A DNA stretch of 64,000 nt from Heliocidaris erythrogramma (taxonomy: Eukaryota > Echinodermata > Echinoidea > Camarodonta > Echinometridae), in contig CM046869.1 of assembly GCA_025617745.1 (NCBI GenBank), positions 19,980,994 through 20,044,993 of the forward strand, in the 5' to 3' direction. Of this stretch, positions 24,346 through 36,768 are shown piece after piece. The number at the start of each line of letters is the position of its first letter. The first letter of the stretch is position 1. The notes under the pieces are model-generated. The model had not been told where the DNA came from, did no database searches, and worked only from the letters and a program-made list of their open reading frames with translations. The position numbers and the translations under genes are program-made.

Positions 24346-24882
24346 TTGATATCAATATCAGATGGTGTTAACTGAGAACTTATGCAATATATGCTCCACG
24401 ATGTAATCAGGGTATAAATTCTGAAATTCTGAAATTCCTGTGCAAGCTCCCAGCTTATATACAATCTCAACCCTTAATTAGAATTTTCTAGATTCTACTA
24501 CAATATTCATGAAGGTTTGGAACTCTCTTGTAAGTTCTATATAGTTCTAGTTGTAACAAACAAAGGAAGGGGATTCCCATTTTCTATAAATAGACTCACT
24601 GCAATGTTACACTCTAAGAGGTTCATGTAAAGGTCAGGATACATGTAATCAACACATTCCAACATGTACATTATACATTGCAATTATCCTATAGTACATC
24701 ACACACAATGTAAAGATCTAGAATGTTCTCTCTACTGTATGTGCATTCTGATTATTTCACTGCTACACATTATATTCACTTTTCACATATGAATATTACT
24801 CTCTTCTGGAAATTTCTATGTTCATAAAATCATACATAACTGGAAAAATAATTCCCTTCCAGAAGATTCCTTAATTATATCA

Positions 24883-25301
24883 CAGGGTGTTCAGACGCTA
24901 AAAATCTATACCAAAACGGTATAGCTATACTAGCTATACGATGAAATTTTGCGTCTGAACGCTGAGTAACGAAACGACATATAGCGAAACGAGGGTCAGA
25001 TCATCGTTTCGAACTAGAACTGTTCCGTGTCCGTCTGAACGTATGGCGACCATAGAACGGTATAACTGGGCGGGGCTTAACGGGAGTGCGCGTGAAAGGT
25101 GGAAGAGGAAATCCAGGCAGGGGGGCTAGCGGATACCTCGTGATCATAACAACACGCGCAGTGGGAAACTGCGCATCTATACCACCTTTTTCACGACGGT
25201 CGCAATATGCGTCTGAACGACCCGTTAGCTATACGATGATTCTTTATACGTCGTTTCTTTATCGAGTTTCGGTATAAACTGAATAGCGTCTGAACAGGGG
25301 G
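24883..25301. mobile_element. 419-bp MITE with internal GTCTGAACG motifs
   Basis: Left end CAGGGTGTTCAGACGCTA. The right end, reversed, is CCCCCTGTTCAGACGCTA. After that, ATCTATACCAAAAC and TTTATACCGAAAC also match. The motif TCTGAACG recurs inside near 24953, 25034 and 25213, so the transposase-binding word of the ends is repeated internally. The next MITE starts two bases after its right end. Confidence 0.8.
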
Positions 25302-25302
25302 T

Positions 25303-25525
25303 AATAGACCGCTTTGGTAATGTACATGCAAATTTTATGCATACCTTTCAAACAAAGGTTGTTCTTGAAACCTGAAAGCTTGCCGGGCATAGCAACAAAT
25401 AATGTATGCAAACTGGATTCCAAGCATTGAGGCTCGTTTATAAAAAGCATGTTCATGGAATAGCTCGTCACTAGGTGCTCAGAGAATATGTGCATAAATT
25501 TGTAACATTACAGAAGCGGTCTATT
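25303..25525 (+). mobile_element. 223-bp MITE, AATAGACCGCTT ends, copy 1
   Basis: The left end is AATAGACCGCTTTGGTAATG and the right end, reversed, is AATAGACCGCTTCTGTAATG. The interior (GAAAGCTTGCCGGGCATAGC, CACTAGGTGCTCAGAGAATA) recurs inverted at 28754-28999, and a partial relative lies at 63671-63850. Confidence 0.85.
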
Positions 25526-26691
25526 CTTTGGCCCTCCATTATGTTGCTCGGATTAGTACCCCCACACATTCCGTACATGATTACAGCATTGTCAGTTTCG
25601 TTACGAGGTGGCTGGTCTATTGTATCGTTTGAAGGGAGACACCCAATGTTTGGCGAGCAATTATATACCCTCAATGAAGTCTGGCTGGTGGGTGCAACAG
25701 GTTGGGTGAAGAGCGTTATTCTCCCACACGTTTTGATAAGTTTAATTTACTTGAAAGGGAGAAGCAAAAGCAACAGCCCTGTCAGAGTCACAAGCAGATC
25801 CACAACTGTACAACCTAGGCCTACACACACAATACCAGAAAGCTTCATTTCATTTGTATTCCATCACCCCAATAAAACCTGTAATTCTCTGTACAAACAT
25901 ATACGTAGGTAACAGTTTTCAACCCTAAAATGTTGCAATGCCCAGGTCTACAAAAAGCATTTAATCATGATCTTCCACCCTCGTTCCGAGAGTACTGTGA
26001 CAGTCCGCGGACATCCCACTGTGTACAAAACATGTATAAAATACATGTAAAGTTCTACATGAAAGTTTCACATATGGCAGTCTATAAAAAAACTTCACAA
26101 CACCTAACAAGTGTTGGAACTTATTAAAAACAGATCATATATACAATACCTGTATGAGTTTGATAAACTTGAACTTTATTTATTCAATAACAATAAAAGC
26201 CTAGATACTTAATAGTGTGGACGTACATGTATGCTACATAAAATTGACCATGTGTATTGCTTATCAAGACATGCTCATATATTCATGTATGCTTGTATGT
26301 AAATGTACAGTATATTACGCTGCAGTATACATTGTACATCCTTACAGCTAACATTGTAATACTGGCCGTCTGGACCCATTGTGTAGGACCCAGGCATATA
26401 TGGAAGTACATGTACAACATTGACGGAGTTTAGGCAATTAACAAAGGAAGCCACATTTGCCTATGAATCCTCTTCCTGATTGGATTAAGGGGATTAAGGG
26501 GATTAAGAATGAATAGCAGGCTTAATCCATTAATGACATCCAGAGGAAGTTGCCCTGGGAACACAAACAATCATTATAAAACCTACTGCAGCATCATGTC
26601 AATGATGATTTACAATGTTGGCCTGTAGGCTGCGTGTACTGATAATTTTCTCTACAGTTCTTCATTGTACAGAAAATGTACGTACTAGGGC

Positions 26692-26825
26692 ATGTTTCAT
26701 CAAACCGTCATAAGTACAAGTTCGCTGACATCCCACTGAAACGCATGCTAATTTTAATAAACATGTTTCAATAGGATGCCCGCAAACTTGTACATGTACT
26801 TATGATAGTTTGATGAAAGGATGCC
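26692..26825. repeat. Palindromic element related to 11201-11340
   Basis: Arms GTTTCATCAAACCGTCATAA and TTATGATAGTTTGATGAAAG are inverted. Inner words AAGTTCGCTGACATCCCA and GGATGCCCGCAAACTTG pair as well. Confidence 0.6.
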
Positions 26826-28265
26826 TACATGTACATAGTTCTCCAGTCATACATTGTACTTTCAGTGCCATATGAACAAAAGCACATGTGCAGTCATGGT
26901 TTTAAAAACAAAAAACTCTTTTTTTTTTTTTAAAGCCACAAAAGCTATTTTTATAATTTTTCTCCCATATCTACATGTAGGCCTACATTGTATTTGATTG
27001 TCACTATGTCTTGAGAAATGTACCATGCACCCTGTACATGTATTTTGTTATCACACATACATGTATAAAATTCAAATAACAATACAAACATCTACTCACA
27101 TTATTCCTTTCAAATCATACACCAACCATTCTCTCTGTTCATTATTCATATTTTGACTATGATGTACTATATATATAAGCTCATTTGTCCGTATTTTTCT
27201 GAAGCTACACACACACGTGGATGCAGCCATACATGGATTTATTGCACACAATACCTATTCTACCCCACTCGACAAAGGAAAGGCAGTATTTGCTAAGCAA
27301 ATGTACCCCCACCTGGTTCACTATTATTAGTCCAATTAGTTGACAGAGCCGTTTGTGAATATCGTCGCCTCCCCGCAAGAAGGCTGTTACTGCCAATGAC
27401 AATACATGGCCGTAACCACCTTACTGCAGGCAGCCGATGATCTGCCCCATGGCAGTGTGCATTGTGCATACAGCGGTTTGTGAGGTGAAAAGGGTTTTGT
27501 TAAACATCTCTCTCATGACTTAATATGAGAATGCCTGCGTCACTCAGTTTTAAAGTGAGCGATTGAGGCGAGGTCCTATACGCAAATAGAGAAATTCTCA
27601 TGTTTATTTTTCACACCACCTGCATGTGATTATCTGAAATGGATGCCTGACAATGTTTCATACACTAGAAAATGTAGATAGTTCATTGCACAGGTATATA
27701 TAGGCTTATATGCATTTTCCATATCACACTTATGTGATCATAACTGTATGACACTATAACAATAAACAAAAATGAAAATAATTCTATACAATATGTACAG
27801 TATGCCTACATTACACATTTATGTTGATGCCACTGTCAATTCTCTTTTAGGGAAGGGGTGGACAAAAGGAGAGTTTTTTGCAAATTTTGAGCTAGCTCTG
27901 CAAATAATCAAAAACATCCTGCAGAATATTACATACAGTGAGACATGACATGAGAACAAAGAAAGACAGGATTTACAGGAAATCTGAGCTAAACTGTTCC
28001 TCTGTTTGCTTTTACAACCTCCATTCTGAATGAACCTACATTCAATTCCTTTCCATACAAAACTGTGAAAGTAGGAGAACCAAATATAAAACCATTTTTT
28101 AAAATAGAAATGTAAAATTGATAATAATCGAATCTTAAGCAAGCATTCAAAATCATTGGTGATACAAAATAATGAAGGCCTACATGTACTGATACTGGTA
28201 CTGGTATGGCACAATAATTTTAATTCTATTACATGTCTTATTAAAAGTCGTTTTGTATCATGCCT

Positions 28266-28326
28266 TTTGACTTTTTACACATCTACATGTATGCATCCAT
28301 GTATGCATCCATGTATGCATCCATGA
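28266..28326 (+). repeat. 12-bp tandem repeat (ATGCATCCATGT)
   Basis: Four to five copies of ATGTATGCATCC, the last with one base changed. It is a short minisatellite in the FAM102 intron. Confidence 0.85.
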
Positions 28327-28753
28327 ATGCAACTCACGCAAGAGCTGTCCCAACTGGTGCGTTGAGACGGTGAAATATTGAGAGAAAGAGAATGTATTTC
28401 TTGGCACAAAATGGACAGTTTATCAAGAATCTGGCTGCTGGACTTGAATTCAACATCCAAGTTTGTTTTGATGAGTAAATGATCTGTCTGCACAACCTGG
28501 AAACATAGGCTCCTGCATTTTTAAGAGCAGATTATTTGGACATGATTCAAATGACTGCAAAGCTTTCATCCTAAACCAAACAAATATGCCTAGAATGTTT
28601 GGCTCTCATGGTCCAACAGCCCTGCGACCTGACCTGGAAAGTATGGCCGTGACACGCTGAAATGGCCAGCTTCCAGTGGACGCCCTACATACATGTATAG
28701 TTCATGGTAAACCAAATATCCTGTGAATGCCAAGTCCCCCAGAGAGCCTATTC

Positions 28754-28999
28754 AATAGAACGCTTAGAACTGTAATGTATACAAATTTATGCACATATAT
28801 TCTCCAAGCACCTAGTGACGAGTTATTCCATTAACCTGCTTTTTATAAATGAGCCTCAATGCTTGGAATCCAGTTTGCATACATAATTTGTTGCTATGTC
28901 CAGCAAGCCTCCGGCAAGCTTTCAGGTTGTCAAGAACAACCTTTGTTTGAAAGGTACATGTATGTATAATATTTGCATACATTACCAAAGCAGTCTATT
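28754..28999 (-). mobile_element. 246-bp MITE, copy 2 (inverted)
   Basis: Reverse-orientation relative of 25303-25525. It starts AATAGAACGCTTAGAACTG and ends CAAAGCAGTCTATT, with the shared interior GCACCTAGTGACGAGTTATT and GGCAAGCTTTCAGG. Confidence 0.85.
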
Positions 29000-29184
29000 G
29001 ATGGAGCACTTGAATTTGAACTCATATTGGACAACAAGTAATTATTAAAATTACCTGGACCACGGTGCAATTATTGTCCTCAACTAACAATAGCAGGCAA
29101 TGCAATAACCTGCAAGCTAACAATATATCTGGCCAATGCAAATTAGCATGTAAAATTAAATGCATTCAGCCTATTTGGTGTTCT

Positions 29185-29456
29185 GGTATAGTTGTTCTTT
29201 CACTCGACTCTAAATCAGAGGGTTGAGGGTTCAAATCTCAGCCTCCATTTGGCAAGACATTAATCCACGTTTGCCACTTTACACCCAGGTGTGAAATAGT
29301 TACCTGGTAGGATTTATTCCTTGATATGCACTATGAGCTGATTATGGCCGTTGGAACTAAAGCCAGGGTAATAATATCCAAACCCTTTGGAAGCACATAG
29401 CGACGTTATGTATCTTAACATGATATGCGCTATACAAGAACGGTCTATTATTATCT
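29185..29456 (+). mobile_element. tRNA-derived SINE with LINE-like tail
   Basis: The first 70 bases look like a tRNA. There is an A-box-like TGGTATAGTTGTTC, an anticodon-arm-like GACTCTAAATCAGAG and a B box GGGTTCAAATCTC, which together form an internal RNA polymerase III promoter. The body ends GATATGCGCTATACAAGAACG followed by TATTATTATC. The GCGCTATA word and the ATT-rich end resemble the 3' end of the CR1/L2-type LINE at 52929, as expected if the SINE borrows that LINE's machinery. Confidence 0.75.
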
Positions 29457-30540
29457 TTCAGGCGAAATGAGTTGCCTCCTTTGATGAAATCATGGTGGAG
29501 TAAATTGAGAATATGTAGACTAGCCACAATTATTGCTCTACTCTCACTAAAAGAGATCTATGACAGGGTCCTACACTAACTCTTTTTGTAGAGGGTTCGG
29601 AATAAAATTATTTGACTCTGTATACATCAACCCTATATCAAAATATTGAAATTTCCGGAATTTCCTGGGTTCTTGTTAATGTCAAGCCCTGTCTATGGTC
29701 CAACTAGGGAAAATTAACCAAAGTAACTAGGGTATAAAATCTGAGCGAAGGAATCAAATTTACAGCACTGGGCCCTAATATGAAATCCAGCAACACGGAT
29801 TGTCAGCATTATTTATATATAACTCAGCCATATCAGTCTCAAAAGTAGGTACTTTTCGTTCCCAAACAGCGTGTAAATAGGCATCTATTCTCAGCGTTCA
29901 GGAAATGATGTGTTAAAGGGATATCCTTGAACTCGTCACACTCACAGTGCCAGGCTGCTAGCGACCCACGCCTCTCAGGCTCTCAAAGCTCAGTTCAGGG
30001 GACGTGTTTCTTTCAAATGCTGCTCCCAGCTGGCACTGCTGAAGTGACATTGCCCTATAGAAGACATGTATTGTTACCCAAGCCAGGGTTTTAAGTTATA
30101 TTTCAGCTCAAGCACTCATCTGCATAGGCACTGCTGTGGCTTCATAATACTCCACTGACATTCATATACCGTACTATAATACATATATGGGGTTTAATAC
30201 AAGTATGTACGTGTATCTTTACGCAATTGAACCGATGCATTCTACAGAATGCTGCAGTATTGGTACTTTAGAAACAACAATTGTGATACATGAAAGTACC
30301 TTTAAGAAAAGTTAAGGTCCTACATCTGTATGTAACAGATCAAAATTTCCATCTTAATCTGTTTGTAACACTAGGTATGAATTTCAAATGCTTTAAACTT
30401 TCAGCTACTAAGAAAACTGAATGCACAAAGGTTGCCTACCTGATGAACATTTTAAATTTGAAAGACCACTCATACGGCAAGGAGAAAGAGAGATGGAGAG
30501 ACAGACATAAGAGAACAACGGTGTACTACTCACTGAGTAG

Positions 30541-30760
30541 GGAGAGAGATATATAGAGAGAGAGAGAGAAACAGAAATATACAGAGGGATACAGAGGGAT
30601 ACAGAGAGAGACAGAGAGAGACAGAGAGAGACAGAGAGAGACAGAGAGAGACAGAGAGAGACAGAGAGAGATACAGAGAGATACAAAGAAACTGAGAGAC
30701 AATGAGGAGAGAAAGACAGAGACAGAGAGCAAGAGAGAGAGAGAGGGAAAAAATTAGACA
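30541..30760 (+). repeat. (GAGAGACA)n microsatellite
   Basis: GAGAGACA is repeated about eight times at 30600-30668, within a wider purine-rich tract. Minus-strand frames through it encode only Leu-Ser-Val repeats and are artefacts. It ends about 40 bases from FAM102 exon 1. Confidence 0.9.
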
Positions 30761-30797
30761 CACAAACAGACACTAGAGAATTAAGGTTCACTACTCA

Positions 30798-31046
<249 letters not shown>

Positions 31047-32662
31047 CTGTAGAAAAATAGGAGGAAAAGATCATTGTTATTATTTTTTTATAAGAAATGC
31101 ACAACATACATCTACATGTACCTGTATAAAAATAGAAAGAGGAAAAGACAAAATTGTTGTGATTTATAAGAAATGCATAATTTCACCTTTGAAACGGTAA
31201 AAATGCACCTTAAAGCAGTTAAAAAGGAAAAAAGTATATATATTAAAAAGTGTCATTAAAAAGTTGTCAACGCTGTTAAAAGAGAAATTTGCCTCTTTTG
31301 AATTTCATCATTTTTTAAGTGTCTTTCATAATTTGTGTAAATTTATTGGGAAAACCATGAAACAATCACAGAAATGGCACTTTTTAAAGAATATTTTACT
31401 AAGTCTGTTTTTTTTTGTATTTATTAGTCACTCATATAATAATATCCCTTACATTTGAGATGGATATTTATGTAATACCCCTAAAATGTGAAAAGAAACC
31501 TTACCATTGTTCCAAAGTTAGGCCAACAAAAAGAAAGTGTGATGGAGTCCAATGTTTCCAGCCACTAATGAGTCATTTAATTCAGTAATTTATGCAATTT
31601 TGTTTTATCTATCTTGGTTCTACATATTCTTTAGTTAGAATCGTTGAGAAAATTATGATGGATGTATATACATAAAACATACTCGTGATTCAAGTTGTTA
31701 TCAGTGCCTGTGTCAAATTGTTTGACAAAATAAAAACTACCACAATGAACCTACAGTGTACATGTACATATTGTATATAAACCATGAATGCAAATATTGA
31801 TGTTGGAGCTGACTGATGTGAATTTCAGCCTGATTTCTGACTAAAAGTAATGATAATATCACCCCCCCCCAAAAAAAAAAACCAAAACAAAAAAACAACA
31901 ACAAAAAAAAAAAAAAACAAAAAAAAACAAAAAAAAACAAAAAAAAGAAAATAAGAGAAATAAAAATAAATAAATACAATTAAAATAAAATAAAATAAAG
32001 GGAAATTACTAATCATTTTTGACAAACCTCATATAGACCGAGCTACATAAATTCTAATTGTACAATCACATTAGTTTGGCACACTGAACATGTCGCATTG
32101 CATTGTGCATATTTGAGCATACATGTAGTTTATGGGCACTTCTACTACAAAAATATCTGTTAAAAGTTACAATTAGTCAATTCATATTCACATTAAGCTG
32201 CTTAGTGCATGTTCCATGTATAAAAACAAAAGCAGCATACATGAAAGATCTATCTAAATTACTGTTACTGCGATCTAATTTCAATTCAATGAAACAAACA
32301 TCAGATCATTCAAGAATCTATTCCAGAGTTGTTAACTAAGAATAGGTAGACCCTCATGTGAAACGAATAACGATGATGTACAAAATGACAATTTCGAGAA
32401 ACTGGCCCCTGCTCTGAATTTTTTTTAAAAATAGATCTACATGTAAATGTAGGGTTAGTTAGAGTCTAGTCTGATAATGATTGATCAGGATTTGGTCTAG
32501 CGGTAACGTCTATGGAAGCTCTTTGTATTCACCTACAAACTGACTCTGATCAGACCCAGGTTTGAATCTCGGTCACGTCTTTCCGATGGCGACGTTAAAG
32601 TTCAGTCCCAGATTTAATATATAATAATATGATTGATACACATCTGTAAAATTAAAAACTCA

Positions 32663-32698
<36 letters not shown>

Positions 32699-34194
32699 GT
32701 TGGTAAGGCTTCAGTTGCACGCACACGCTTGTACGCAGAGTCTACGGCTATTCGAGCTCGAGGACATCAAATTTCAATGGAATGCGTGTGACGAAATTTC
32801 TGAAGCGCTTCTTCTGAAAAATTCAGCTTTATCAGTTATGGTGGTTTCCTCAACAATAATGCATCAAAGTTTATGTAGCTCAAATTTAAAAAAAAATTAA
32901 ACACACCCCCAAAACACACACACCAAAAAAACCCCACAACACTTCGCCACATACCACATGCCATACGGCAAGCAAAGAAACCACAACAAACGTTACGAAC
33001 CCGCTAGCGCGGCGGACCCCTATCTTTTGATTCCGCACATAACCCATGCAGACAATTACAAGCCGTGCAAGAATAATGGCCGTCGTACTTACCTCACTAT
33101 TTCAAACTGGAGTTGAAATCCTGAATGCACTGGTAAGTCTGCAAAAGCTACAGAAGTTCCCAATGGCAAGTATAACTATTGGTACTATTCTGAGACAAGA
33201 GCTTCCACGTCAGAAGACCAAAAGCGATGTGAAAATCCCACGAAGATGTAGGTTGTAGCAACAGCAGAAGCGCAAGCATAATAATGCACAAACCGAAACC
33301 ACAGCTATATATTGCATTGCGTGTAATATCAATAATTGGCAAAAATGTATTGTAAATGGTCATGAGAGGGCGACAAATTGAAACCATAAACCCGGAAGTT
33401 CAACTTACAAGTTACAAATTACAGTGACCAGTGTGTGGCTACTTCGTTGTAAATTTAGGAAAATATTACAATGTGAAGAGTGTAAACACAAACATCTGCA
33501 ATAATCTACAGATTTGGAAGTGGATTGGCTGCCTGTCTGGAGGAATTTAAGTTCATTCTCCTCACGAAGTCCAGCAAGGCCAAGGGCAAGACCCGTTACT
33601 ACTGACATGACTGACACTATCTTGGTACGCCAGAGTTCTGGCTGCAAACTATGATAGTTTCCGTTCGGTCGCGGGAAGGACAACCACAGCGTACAGCAGT
33701 GTTTGTAGAAAACTTGCATTTTGCAAATGATGCTTCGTTGAGTTAATATATTCACTTACATTGTTCATGTATTTGAAATACACAATTGATCAAAACTAGA
33801 AAAATGTTAAATTATGTTTAGATTTATTTTAGTGGATTAGCTGGAACTTCCGCAGTTCTGACTGGGGAACAATCTGCCGCCTATTCCGCCGCCTTATTCG
33901 ACTGTGAAGTATGAACATGATGAATGTAACTGTAGTGTAAGTTGTAACGTTACAACTTACTGCGGCAGCCCAATAGAGTCCCGGAGACTCATGGCGAAAA
34001 AAAAAATTGGGGGGTTTTCAGGGTGTGAAAGTATACAGTTTAAGGAATAAATACCTGTATTACCTTTCTAATTGTCTGAAGGGAACTATATGTATTTCAA
34101 GGATGAAAATGCACCTTTTAACCGTTTTTGAAGTCACGATCAGCTGTTCCGATAAACAAAGCCATCCTCATGAATATGCAAATTTTGACCCCTT
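31047..34194. other. Probable FAM102 5' intron and upstream region
   Basis: AT-rich sequence with an A-rich run at 31870-31960, the SINE at 32480 and CpG-containing segments at 32990-33250 and 33830-33960. The 33.9-kb segment has the word CTTACTGCGGCAGCCC, which recurs inverted at the end of the insertion at 44960-45701. No exon could be supported. Confidence 0.4.
32480..32697 (+). mobile_element. tRNA-derived SINE ending in a CA microsatellite
   Basis: A-box-like TTTGGTCTAGCGGTAACGTC and B box CCAGGTTTGAATCTCGG are about 60 bases apart. A conserved-looking core, CCGATGGCGACGTTAAAG, follows (a GACGTTAAA core occurs in several invertebrate SINE families). The tail ATTGATACACATCTGTAAAA, ACTCAATTACAC and (CA)n is shared with 46927-46985. 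Confidence 0.7.
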
Positions 34195-34213
34195 ACGTCA
34201 TGTCAAGTAGTCG
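34195..34213 (+). promoter_or_regulatory. 19-bp block shared with the THAP gene 5' side
   Basis: ACGTCATGTCAAGTAGTCG lies 72 bases before the P2X7-like start codon. The same 19 bases occur inverted at 46562-46580, upstream of the THAP-type gene. The word contains a CRE-like ACGTCA. It may be a common promoter element or a common terminal sequence of one mobile unit. Confidence 0.5.
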
Positions 34214-34285
34214 TGTCAGCATCAAAGTCAGCATGCAGCATCGTAGCGCGCGCTAGCATAGCAGCAATTTGCGTATGCCAATGAA

Positions 34286-34595
34286 ATGGCGGACGAGTGC
34301 TAAGCTGTTTACGTGATCGAAGAAGAATGTGATTGTGAGGATTCCCCCTTCGAAAGTTCTTCATCTGAATCCGACAATGAGGTTATCGAGAGGGATGATC
34401 ATGTGGAAGAACGACAAGAGGGAGACGTGATTGTGGAGGCGGCGAGTATAGCATAATATGGGAGCAGAGCCTTACCAGTTCGAACCCAGTCCCAGGCCAG
34501 GGCCAAGCTGCAACGGCTGGCTCGTCCACCGGATTCAACCCAGCATGAGACCACCGAAGACGATCGATGTATGATCAGATGATGGGAACCATCTG
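34286..34595 (+). pseudogene. P2X7-like C-terminal-domain gene, 5' exon, disrupted
   Basis: An ATG in good context (AAATGGCGG) opens MADEC, followed by an in-frame TAA at 34301. Beyond the stop the same frame encodes an acidic stretch (IEEECDCEDSPFESSSSESD, then DDHVEERQEG). A shift of frame then gives GAEPYQFEP at about 34461-34487. Acidic N-termini followed by a PYQFEP-like word are what I recall of the invertebrate proteins that carry only the P2X7 C-terminal cytoplasmic domain and no channel. A possible donor (ATCTG|GTACGT) closes the exon at 34595. With a stop and a shift it cannot make the full protein. Its identity rests mainly on pairing with the next exon. Confidence 0.6.
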
Positions 34596-35400
34596 GTACG
34601 TTTCGTCTTCGATACTACGATAGTCAAAATTAGTCAGACAATTTTTATGCCTTATCATTACATTATTCCCTGTTCAACCCCATACCGTTGTTGATTAAAT
34701 AGCAATGCATGAAGAAAAAAAAATAACCTCAGCCTCTCACTCTCAGAGTCAGACTCTCGCTCAATCTGGTCTTCAAAAAGTTCAACTTCGTCTTCAATTC
34801 AACAAACAAGTTCAATTAAAGTTAGACAAAACTCGAATTTCATTTTCAGTACTCAGACTCAGAGGCTCAGAATAGCCTCATTTGATCCATTACTAGAGTA
34901 CATTAGTCTAGGTCTGTGACTCTGTGAGCTAAATTTTGTCAGGCCTGAGCTGGATTGGGGCACACCAAAATGACTAATTTTCCTAAATAACACTGGGAAG
35001 AATACTGAGAAATGTTGAGTGTTCCATAAATTACTGTGTCAAATTAAAACACTTTGTCGTTGGACAAATGCTGTTTAGGGTTTCAAAAATTAGTACTGTC
35101 ACTGTGTGAATTAATTTTTTATGCGTTCCCAGTTCGACCTATACTATAGGATGCTGAAGGTACATGTATAATTGTTTTTAAATATAACTTATAAGTTTAT
35201 AATGATGAGTGATTTCTGTCCGAAGGGGAGAGCTTTGTGCCTTTTAGTTTTGTGGCAACAAGCTGTAGGTAGACCGGTCAACCGCACTTGGTCAAATTTG
35301 TTTTCATCCAGTGGGGGGTTGTATTTAGAACTTTATCATTTAATGTTGTGTTCCATGTTTACATTTGATGATATTCTCTTTTTTTTTCTTTCTACTTCAG

Positions 35401-35566
35401 GAGACCGAGACATGTGGCATACCGGCAGCTAGCAAGGTGGTGCTGGGGCTACCTCGGAAAGGAAGTGTGAGTCCCTCTTCCATCATGTGCAGTCACCACG
35501 ATATGGACAACCTTTCCGTCAGATGACTTCTGCGGGTTCCGTGAACCCCCAGAGTCTTCAGATTAA
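35401..35566 (+). pseudogene. P2X7-like C-terminal-domain gene, last exon, in-frame TGA
   Basis: After a strong acceptor (TTTCTTTCTACTTCAG) the exon reads RPRHVAYRQLARWCWGYLG, then a TGA at 35468, then VPLPSCAVTTIWTTFPSDD and FCGFREP, ending at TAA 35564. Human P2X7 ends its cytoplasmic ballast domain with RHCAYRCYATWRFG, ILPSC, RIRKEFP and GFKSP, so the spacing of RHxAYR, W, G, LPSC, FP and GF is kept. In P2X7 this domain binds zinc and guanine nucleotide. The internal TGA sits where an Arg is usual and is explained by one CGA-to-TGA change. The expected Cys-rich middle exons are absent from the 0.8-kb gap to the 5' exon. Probably a dead copy of a multicopy family. Confidence 0.75.
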
Positions 35567-36062
35567 CTTACACCTTACAACGGTTCTTTTAAGAACCACC
35601 ATACAACCAAGAAAGAAACAAAAGATTGCTCTTATACACTACACAAAAAAGAAAGTAAACACCTTTTCAATATCAATGTTTACTTGTATATTTTTAATGA
35701 AAATTAGAGTATTAAATATCAAATTAAAGGGAATTTGTCTTCCAGGCCATGAGGTAATCAAGAAGTGAAATTTTTTATGCATGATTGAACACACTTTTGT
35801 GTTCCAAAGTGCAAAAGCAAAAATTGTAAAACTTTCAAATCAAGTCAGACCCCTTGAAATTCACAATAACATGGCAAAGAAAAGGAAAACCATTATAACC
35901 ACTAACATGGATTATTATGAAACCGAAAATCTGTATTTATTTACATAACTTTTCTGCCCTCAGTTTCTCTTTCTTTTAAGTCGATATCGTGTTGGCCGCC
36001 AAAATTGTCAATCAGTTCAGCGCATGGATGTCTCAAAATGGATATTTCTCAGTGTAATCTAC

Positions 36063-36433
36063 CAGGCGCGGATCCAGGGGGGGGGGGCACAGCCGGCCCG
36101 TGCCCCCCCTTTTGTAAGAGAAGTATGAATTTTTACCATAGACGATCGTCCATTTCCTCGATTGTGCCCCCCCTTTTAGAGTGAAGACCTTTTTTTTTTT
36201 TTTTTTTTTTTTTTTGCTTGTCAGGGAATTATGGAGGGAAAATGAACCCCATAACCCCCTACTGAGCGATTTTGGAAGGTTTGGCGAAATTTTTTTTTTT
36301 GCCCCTACCCCCCCCCCCCCCCCCACTGAGCGAATTTTCGAGAAGCTGGCGAGACCAAAAAAATACGGGTCTACCTTTTCACAAACTTTCATTTTTGTGC
36401 CCCCTCTTTTACTCAATCCTGGATCCGCGCCTG
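36063..36433. mobile_element. 371-bp hAT-like MITE
   Basis: Both ends are CAGGCGCGGATCCAGG in inverted orientation. A direct repeat AATCTAC flanks it (36056-36062 and 36434-36440). Inside are several G/C- and T-runs and repeated TGCCCCCCCTTTT words. The 7-bp (possibly 8-bp) duplication suggests the hAT superfamily. It lies between the P2X7-like exons and the inverted repeat at 36769. Confidence 0.85.
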
Positions 36434-36768
36434 AATCTACCCTGCGAAAAGTTTCTCCACTCCTGAACCGCAGTGGTGGATCCAAGGACAGAACCAGCCA
36501 CTCCCTTTTCCATGATGTCCCACCCCATCCCCCCCCCCCCAATACACATGACTCAAGTTTGTACCCGAGAGTGTACTGCTTTGAAATAATTATGGTGGAC
36601 TTGGTAATATTAAGTTAATGGAGGGTCCATCATATTCTTTCATCATATCAAGCGTAATACTATTATACATCCAGAACAGAGGGCAGCATATTAGCAGACT
36701 GGATTTTGAAAATGGGATTGTGCAGAATATAATACCTCTATTCTAGGCTCCAGTGTTTATACATTTCG

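Noticed and set aside
23976-24470. 164-residue minus-strand frame with Ser-Ser-Trp-Thr and Ile-Asp repeats
   Set aside because: It reads through the 12-bp minisatellite, which stays open in several frames. No recognised domain at its unique ends.
25475-25912. 145-residue plus-strand frame
   Set aside because: It begins inside the AATAGACC MITE and runs into unique sequence without any recognisable motif or splice support.
30408-30791. Long Leu/Ser-rich open frames on the minus strand
   Set aside because: They are translations of the GAGAGACA microsatellite. No start context, splice site or domain.
33046-33755. Possible FAM102 promoter or first exon
   Set aside because: CpG words are somewhat denser there, but no TATA, initiator or donor could be tied to the acceptor at 31046, so I only mention the region.
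35468-35470. In-frame TGA in the P2X7-like exon as a possible selenocysteine codon
   Set aside because: The position aligns with an Arg in related proteins, so a CGA-to-TGA change is enough. I see no SECIS-like structure, and the upstream exon also has a TAA and a frame shift.
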